Shown here one piece after another: positions 58,398 through 64,000 of a stretch of 64,000 nucleotides of DNA. The position numbers and the translations under genes are program-made. The notes under the pieces were generated by a model, which made no database searches, was not told the origin of the DNA, and worked only from the letters and a program-made list of their open reading frames with translations. The stretch is from Anthonomus grandis grandis (Eukaryota > Arthropoda > Insecta > Coleoptera > Curculionidae), in NCBI RefSeq assembly GCF_022605725.1, contig NC_065549.1, positions 3,038,001 to 3,102,000 on the forward strand. The letters are read 5' to 3'. Position 1 is the first letter of the stretch. Each line of letters starts with the position of its first letter.

Positions 58398-59869
58398 TTT
58401 GAATTTTAAAACTGTCACCTCGTGAAGGAAATTTCCTATTTAAAGTCATGCGCAGTTCAGTAGAAACTCTATTTCATCTTAGAGTATTGAGTAAAAGTAC
58501 ACTTTGACGTATAAATGGTAGTTCAAAATGGCGACTGATCGCCATCTTGCAAAAAATTAAATGGAAAACGATGTTTAAGGTGCAACGTTCTAAAGGTAAA
58601 CTTTTAGAATATTCACGCCATGGATTTAAATAATTGTTTCCAAGATGCCATCGATCCACCATTTTGAATTTTGACCTTGTGAAGCAAACTTTCTATTTAA
58701 AGTCATGCGCAGTTTAGTAAAATCTCTTCCATTCAATAATATGGATTAATTGAAAGTACTCCTTACGTTTGACGTAAGTATGGCGATTGGACGCCATCTT
58801 GGAAAACTTCACATGAAAAACAATGTTACGTATAGTCCAGAATATTCACGGATTTTTTAGTTGGTCTAAATTGGCGCCATTTTGAATTTTGAAAATTTCC
58901 ACCAGACGTCAAAATATATATTATTAATTTTCGACAATTAATCATTCAAAATCTAAAAGACATGCACGTTAAAGGCAAAACAAATTGACAATTTGAGACA
59001 GGATGACCAACAGAATTAATTTTTTATTTAAAGACATGCGCAGTTAAAGCTTAATTAATAAACAACTGAACGAAGTTCGATTATCGACTTCGCATGCGAA
59101 ACTTTTTGTATATCCATTAAGTGTTTCATATATTTTTTGGGGTGTTTGGTGAGTAGGTGCTAGACTAGAAAAATCTCTCTCTCTTGTTGCCAAATTTTCA
59201 CTTGTTTATTAATTTGTCCCTTAATTTCTCACCCTGTATATTGTACGACAAAATGAAATAGAAAAATAGCCTTGGCCGACACAATTTGAATCATCATCGC
59301 ACAGAAAGAAAAGAAACAGAACAAAAAAGAAAAAAAATATGTAGGAACGGGGGGAGGACGAGGAGGGTGGTCCTCTTGGTTTATTTTATATTCCCATCTC
59401 GCCGTTCAGAGGGAAGTTCGCGAAACAGTCGGCCAAACCGTTAGTCGCGACGGCTGTCCTCTTTCAGCCCCGACTAACCGACTGGGCGACTGTAAAACAC
59501 ACCAAGAGAAATAACCCGGGATTACCCAAGTGCGTTCCCCATGATTAGATTGTAAAATACTAGGACTGACGTGTGCAAGGGTGGATAAATAAGGCACATA
59601 AAACGGGAATGAAACAGATATAAAAATAGGAAAAGTGCGCCCGTAAAGATGTCTTTTCTCCTAAAAGCGGATCCGGTATTATTTGCATGGGGGGGTTTAT
59701 TCTGTGCATATTATTTTATGTGATAGGTCATAAATAGGACCTATTTTAAAGCTGGTAATACGTACACACGCCTGCTGTTGAGAGTATATAGTTTTAAGAA
59801 AACCATAAAACATTACGTTCGAAAACACGATAATAAAGTACAGTTAATGCAATCAAAAGCCTTGCTTAA
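58398..59869. mobile_element. Unclassified insertion of about 1.47 kb inside the pogo-like transposase
   Basis: The pogo-like protein stops matching after EEKTAPGH (58397) and resumes at PKTEKQRVTF (59871), so the intervening DNA was inserted. Its left 650 bases contain two to three diverged direct repeats, about 259 bp apart, of CCATTTTGAATTTT followed by TATTTAAAGTCATGCGCAGT (58405, 58665, and weaker at 58870 and 59030). The right part (59340-59500) is GC-rich, with GTCGGCCAAACCGTTAGTCG and CGACTAACCGACTGGGCGAC. No protein domain or clear terminal repeat is seen, and the target duplication is not obvious. Confidence 0.6.
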
Positions 59870-61176
59870 GTCCTAAAACCGAGAAACAACGAGTGACTTT
59901 TCTAGCATGCACAAACGCGGCAGGTACTCACAAAGTTAAACCATTAATTATTGGGAAAGCAAAAAATCTACGTTCATTTCGAAATTTTAACTGTCCCGTC
60001 CATTATATAGAAACTCCAAAACTGCTTGGATGACGGCAGCAATTTTCAAAGAATGGTTTCACCGAATGTTTATTCCTGAGGTAAGTTTTGTCATAGGAAG
60101 ACGTTTTAAATTTTACCATCTTTGTATCTCGAGAATTAGAAAAAATGGTTTCAGTCCTTTTGGACTACGATTTTTACAAATTTACGCCCTTTTTTTATTC
60201 CTTTTAAGAATTTAAACCTTCCAGTTAAAGCCATGCTTTTGTTGGACAACGCAGCAAGCCATCCACCTGCAGAACAGCTAAGAAGTAATAATGGTTCCAT
60301 TTTCACTGTTTATATGCCACCTAACGTTACTCCGCTAATCCAGCCAATGGACCAAAACGCTATTCGTCTGACGAAACTATTTTATCGAAAAAATTTGTTA
60401 TCACAAATTATTGGAACTAACGAGGATTTCGGAGATGCTCTAAAACATATTTAGTTAAAGGACGCCATTCTAAGTTTGGCTTTGGCGTGGAAAAATTTAA
60501 GGCCTGAAGTTATAGAAAAATGCTGGCATAATTTACTTTCACCATTAGCCGACGAAGTTAGCGATGAGGAAGATAACATCCCCTTAAGTGTTTTACGGAG
60601 CCGAATAAGAAATGATGACATTGACACAGTGAGATCAGAAATCATTACTTTATTGCAGACTTTTAATCCAGAAGTTCATATTCAACCTATTGATGTAGAC
60701 GATTGGAATAAAGATAACTTATCTGACACAAAAGAAACTAATGATCAAAGTGAAAGTGATGGAAACGATCAAGATGGAGTGCAAAAAGAAATGGTAGTAA
60801 ATATGGAACGAGTGACAACAAATTCGGCAATAAAGTCAATTAACAACATCCTTCAATGGGCCGAAAAAAATGAAGATAAAGTGGAATATTCTAGTATACT
60901 CGTTTTACAAAACTTAAGGAATACGATGATGCAAACAGGACTAAAAACAAAAAAGCACACAAAAATTACTTCATTTTTTGAAAAAATGCCGTTTTTTTAT
61001 TTTATTTTAATTACATATGTAATATTTTTTTCTGTTTCGCATTAATAAAGTTAGTTTTCTAAAGACAAACGTTGCTTTAATACGTACACAAAAAAAAAAT
61101 TTGATAGAGTGAACAAATCGATATAGTGAACTGGATGTGCATTAATTAGTTCACTATATCGCGAGTCTACTGTATT

Positions 61177-62100
61177 ACAATTCTCAGAAAAAATCTAGGT
61201 TTATGTATCGAAGCTTATAAAAGTGATTAAATACAAAATATACCTACTGATGAATATCTATATACCTTTGGCCAAAGTTATATAGTCATCTATAAAAAAT
61301 AAAGAAATTAAATCTTCTTCAGAGAGGTTGTTTTCAGCTTCTATTTTTATTAAAAAGTCTAATAATTTATTTTAAAAGTAATTAAGTTAAATAAATGCCA
61401 AGTACCCTTACTGCAACTGGAGACTCGTGTAAAAGGTACTTTCAGTACTCCTGTAGGACTGTCACATCCAGGCCAGATCATACAAGTAGTCGTTAGTAAC
61501 AGGAAGTATTCCCAACAACAGGGCAGTACCTTTAAGTAACTGGCTTTACCAAGAGACTTAACTGGTTTGACTAAGAGCTTAAGTGGCACGTAACAAGTAA
61601 TGGTATGGAACCATAGGGTCCTAAGTATTGTTTCTACCGAAATTCGCCAATAAAAAGGCCTTACGAGGGTCTAAGCCTTAGTTAGTATACACATGCCATA
61701 CATACACAAAGTCTTAAAGAACGACGAAAATAAACTACATCTTACCTCAAGATATGGCCGACTTTCGGCTTTTTAGAAAGGTGTTTTAGTGTTGAGTGAG
61801 ACCTTCAGAAAAAGAACCAAGGTGGTCGATAATCGAACCTGCTATGCTACTATTTCAGGAGATAATCCCCATTAATCATTAGCAATAATCCCAAAATAAC
61901 ACACTGTCAAAGCATTTTATTCCCAAGTAGAAAGTAAACATTTAAGAAGCAAACACAACGGCAACAAAGATGGGTGTAAATTGCATTTGTGTTAACCCAA
62001 TAAAGGAAAAAAGAAGATAGCATGATCGTTCACTGTCTGGGATCATGACTTAGTGTCAACAGTCAATTCGATCTATAGCTATCTAGTGAAAAGAGTGGGA
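61177..62100. other. Intronic sequence with no recognisable feature
   Basis: Between the pogo-like and Tc1-like elements I see no exon, transposon protein or clear repeat. GTAGCATAGCAGGTTCGATT on the minus strand near 61835-61854 has a B-box-like GGTTCGATT, but no tRNA structure can be folded around it. Confidence 0.4.
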
Positions 62101-62108
62101 ACCTACAG

Positions 62109-63365
62109 TATTGTGCAAAAAGATAGCAACATTGAACTTTCCTGTTATATATCTTTTAGTATCTATTTTATAAGTAAAGGTTTATATATTATTTACAAGA
62201 ATAGTTAGAGCCTGTTTATATTTTCATATTATCATAATAAATAAAACACCAAATTGTTTTATGCAATTTATTATTCAAAAATATAGCAACAAAAAATAGT
62301 TTTGATTCTAAAAAAATATAACCCAACTAAATTAAAATCAATTCAATATTTCGAGTAGTACTCCTTCTCCTTTATAACACCTGCACATCGTCTTGGCATG
62401 GACTCAATTCATTTCATAAAATAGTCATTGTTCACTTCTTTCCAAGCCTTTTCCACTATTTCAACGAGAATATTTGTAATAGAGCATGTTAGGTGCCTGA
62501 TTTTGGTGTCATTGTAATGCCATAAATTCTCTATAGGGTTTAGGTCTGGCGATTGAGATGACCAGACCAATTTTGAATTTTTTCATCGGATAGCCACCTC
62601 TTAACAAATTGAGAAGCATGTCATGCTGAAATATGGCTGTTACTGGCATGACTTCATCCATATATGGCACTAAATGTGTTTGCAGAATGTCTTTGTACAT
62701 GAAACGATCCATTTTGGCCACTATTGTTACTATGGGTCCCATGCCACGAGCCGAGAAACATCCCCATACAAGAATATTTTCCCCTCCATGTTTAACTATG
62801 GGGCAAATGTACTTTTTGTTTAATGTTTGTTCACTGGGGCGTCTGACGTACATCACTCCATCAGTCCTGAATAAATTATATTTAGATTCATCACTAAATA
62901 CGACTTTCTTCCAATCAGCTACAGACCAGTGGACATGAGATTGGGCAAAGTGAAAACGAGCCTTGACGTTCTTCTTTGAGAGTAACGGCTTTTTGGCGGG
63001 GCGACGAGCAGGTAAGTTGGCATCAAGTAATCTTCTCCTTACGGTACTGGAACTGAGGTTTACTCCTCCACCCTCTTTTAATTTTGCCAAAATTTAAGGG
63101 GAAGAAGACAAAAAAGGATTTTCTTTGGAAATTTTTTGCAAACTCTGGATACGATTGACCAGTGAAGCCGTAAGCTTCTTGCAATGTCACTCTGCCTAAC
63201 ACCATTTTCGTAATGCTCCACAATAATTTTTCTTACATCACCAGAGACGGTTTTTGAGCGACCCATTTTAAGTTAATTCTGAGATTCAAAAATAACAACT
63301 TTACAGCAGGTAAATCGATATTTAACTGATAAAATAAATGCGAAACAAGAATGTTGCTAGAGAAG
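62109..63365 (-). mobile_element. Tc1-like transposon, degenerate
   Basis: The minus strand encodes a Tc1-family transposase in overlapping frames: MGRSKTVSGDVRKIIVEHYE and NGVRQSDIARSLRL (HTH, from 63266), a poorly matching stretch with a frameshift near 63090-63160, then RRRLLDANLPARRPAKKPLL (63050s), HWSVADWKKVVFSDESKYNL (62935; the D of SDES is catalytic), VKHGGENILVWGCFSARG (62800s), and FQHDMLLN (62630) in the place of the second catalytic region, where the usual Q-Q-D-N is altered. The end, near 62350, is out of frame. CAGTATTGTGCAAAAAGATA followed by GCAACA at 62110 is the left terminal repeat. On the right only GTTGCTA (63353) remains, so that end is truncated or decayed. Confidence 0.8.
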
Positions 63366-64000
63366 GACTTGTTTTCTTATTTATTTTACACTAAAAGAAT
63401 AAATAAATGTCGAGAATTTAATGCATATTATTTTGAATAAGCAACCCACGCTATAAAGCTTCACCATGTGTGACATTTTCTGAAGATCCCGTTTAAAAGT
63501 CCAGGATGATCTCGAATCGACCCATACACTAAGCTCGTTTATTTAATGAAAGCACCCGCACTAACGTTCCTCTAGACAGCGATAGCGGACGTGCGGCCCT
63601 TGGGTTAAAGTGAGATAGGACGCGTGATTTTTATAGTCCGAGCACGTTTTTCGGAGTGTAGCAAGTAAGGCGGGTTTTCAAAACTTACAGAAATTCGATT
63701 TAACGCAATACAAAGAAAATTGCATTTGCATTCTCAGTTGTCTGGAATTGATTAAATAATGTTGTTCTTTTACGTAGTCAAAAAGAGATTTTAATTTTTT
63801 TTTATTTAAGAGGCTCTTACGTGCATCGCAATTTATTGTTATGTTAATGACCTGGATCATCTTCTGTTTTCTGATGTGTCATTTTTCATGTCCTTTTATT
63901 ATTTTCTAAGATTTTATTTCTTAAGTTATATAACATATTTTGTTCCTCAACTACCTGGACTAAATAAAATCATATTTTTCTTCCAGGTAGTCCAGAATAC
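63366..64000. other. Right-edge intronic sequence with a CCTGGA dyad
   Basis: No exon or transposon protein. CTACCTGGA at 63951 and TCCAGGTAG at 63982 form a dyad around a 22-base AT-rich loop. It is another version of the CCTGGAA repeat core found throughout the window. A GC-richer stretch at 63560-63670 is unexplained. Confidence 0.5.

Larger units (their letters stand above)
55581..61172 (+). mobile_element. pogo/Tigger-like DNA transposon, interrupted by two later insertions
   Basis: TA target sites (55579-55580 and 61173-61174) flank inverted ends: CAGTAGACTCGCGTTATACT on the left and, inverted, CAGTAGACTCGCGATATAGT on the right, followed at both ends by GTGAAC-type blocks. The transposase runs on the plus strand in pieces: HTH of the CENP-B type (SDKAKILEELKKGVEVTVLS at 55803), a second DNA-binding part after the hAT insert (KALYKWFLKTKGRENF, GWLQKYKKRFG, about 57960-58190), the DDE start (IYNAD then TGLYW, YVAREEKTAPG, to 58397), then after another insert PLIIGKAKNLRSFRNF (59948) and LLLDNAASHP (60240, the second catalytic D), and the tail to 61045. 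Stops (for example in NAD*TG) and frameshifts make it dead. Without the inserts it would be about 2.1 kb. Confidence 0.9.

Noticed and set aside
59406..59597. 63-codon minus-strand frame in the GC-rich segment
   Set aside because: No domain, no splice context, inside a transposon insertion.
61830..61870. Possible tRNA or tRNA-derived SINE (B-box-like GGTTCGATT on the minus strand)
   Set aside because: No A box at proper spacing and no acceptor stem could be formed by eye.

Overview
The window is nuclear DNA of an insect. It is AT-rich with GC-richer exons, spliceosomal introns with GT-AG borders, AATAAA poly(A) signals, insect-type genes (a CYP4 P450 with a CYP4AA1-like I-helix, a painless/pyrexia-type TRPA channel, an eclosion-hormone-like peptide, hook) and many transposons (LINE, Penelope-like, piggyBac, pogo/Tigger, hAT, Tc1). 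A beetle is my guess from the general look of the genes and repeats; nothing here proves the order. All gene structures below were spliced by eye from reading-frame continuity and splice sites. Predicted protein lengths assume those junctions.

Layout, left to right. 1-4.3 kb: first coding exon of an importin-7 gene (minus, running off the left edge), its intron filled with an old LINE and diverged repeats. 5.2-6.3 kb: a long foldback (inverted-repeat) element. 7.0-9.0 kb: complete nine-exon CYP4 gene. 9.4-13.7 kb: complete eight-exon ZZZ3/Atac1 gene (SANT plus ZZ finger, ATAC chromatin complex). 14.0-15.6 kb: a 174-bp satellite array. 16.3-28.8 kb: three-exon TRPA channel of 911 aa; its first intron holds a LINE that was itself split by a piggyBac element, and its second intron holds Penelope-like and LINE remnants. 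28.9-31.25 kb: an irregular repeat array with a young LINE fragment flanked by a 12-bp target duplication. 31.4-37.8 kb: mRpS31 (mitochondrial ribosomal protein S31), with the whole two-exon hook gene lying antisense inside its fourth intron. 39.2-39.4 kb: a partial pseudo-copy of the mRpS31 3' end. 39.5-44.6 kb: eight-exon SLC17-like transporter with a 1.8-kb foldback in one intron. 44.8-46.1 kb: small secreted six-cysteine peptide resembling eclosion hormone (minus). 46.6-47.8 kb: intronless mitochondrial phenylalanyl-tRNA synthetase (minus). 48.3-48.9 kb: a third foldback element. 49.1-50.3 kb: Poc1-like seven-WD40 protein. 51.6-51.8 kb: last exon of an unidentified small membrane protein. 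52.4-53.8 kb: repeats rich in TGACA/TGTCA dyads. 54.85 kb: first coding exon of an unidentified gene whose remaining exons are not in the window; the following 9 kb (presumed intron) hold a pogo/Tigger element split by a hAT element and by a third insertion, then a decayed Tc1 element.

The genes are mostly housekeeping (nuclear import, chromatin, mitochondrial translation, dynein/endosome trafficking, centriole) with sensory, endocrine and metabolic genes among them. There is no operon logic. mRpS31 and mitochondrial PheRS both serve mitochondrial translation, but I see nothing tying their regulation together. The most unusual features are the hook-in-mRpS31 nesting, the layered transposon insertions whose reading frames rejoin exactly when the inserts are removed, the three foldback elements, and a short CCTGGAA/TTCCAGG core that recurs in otherwise dissimilar repeats over the whole 64 kb.
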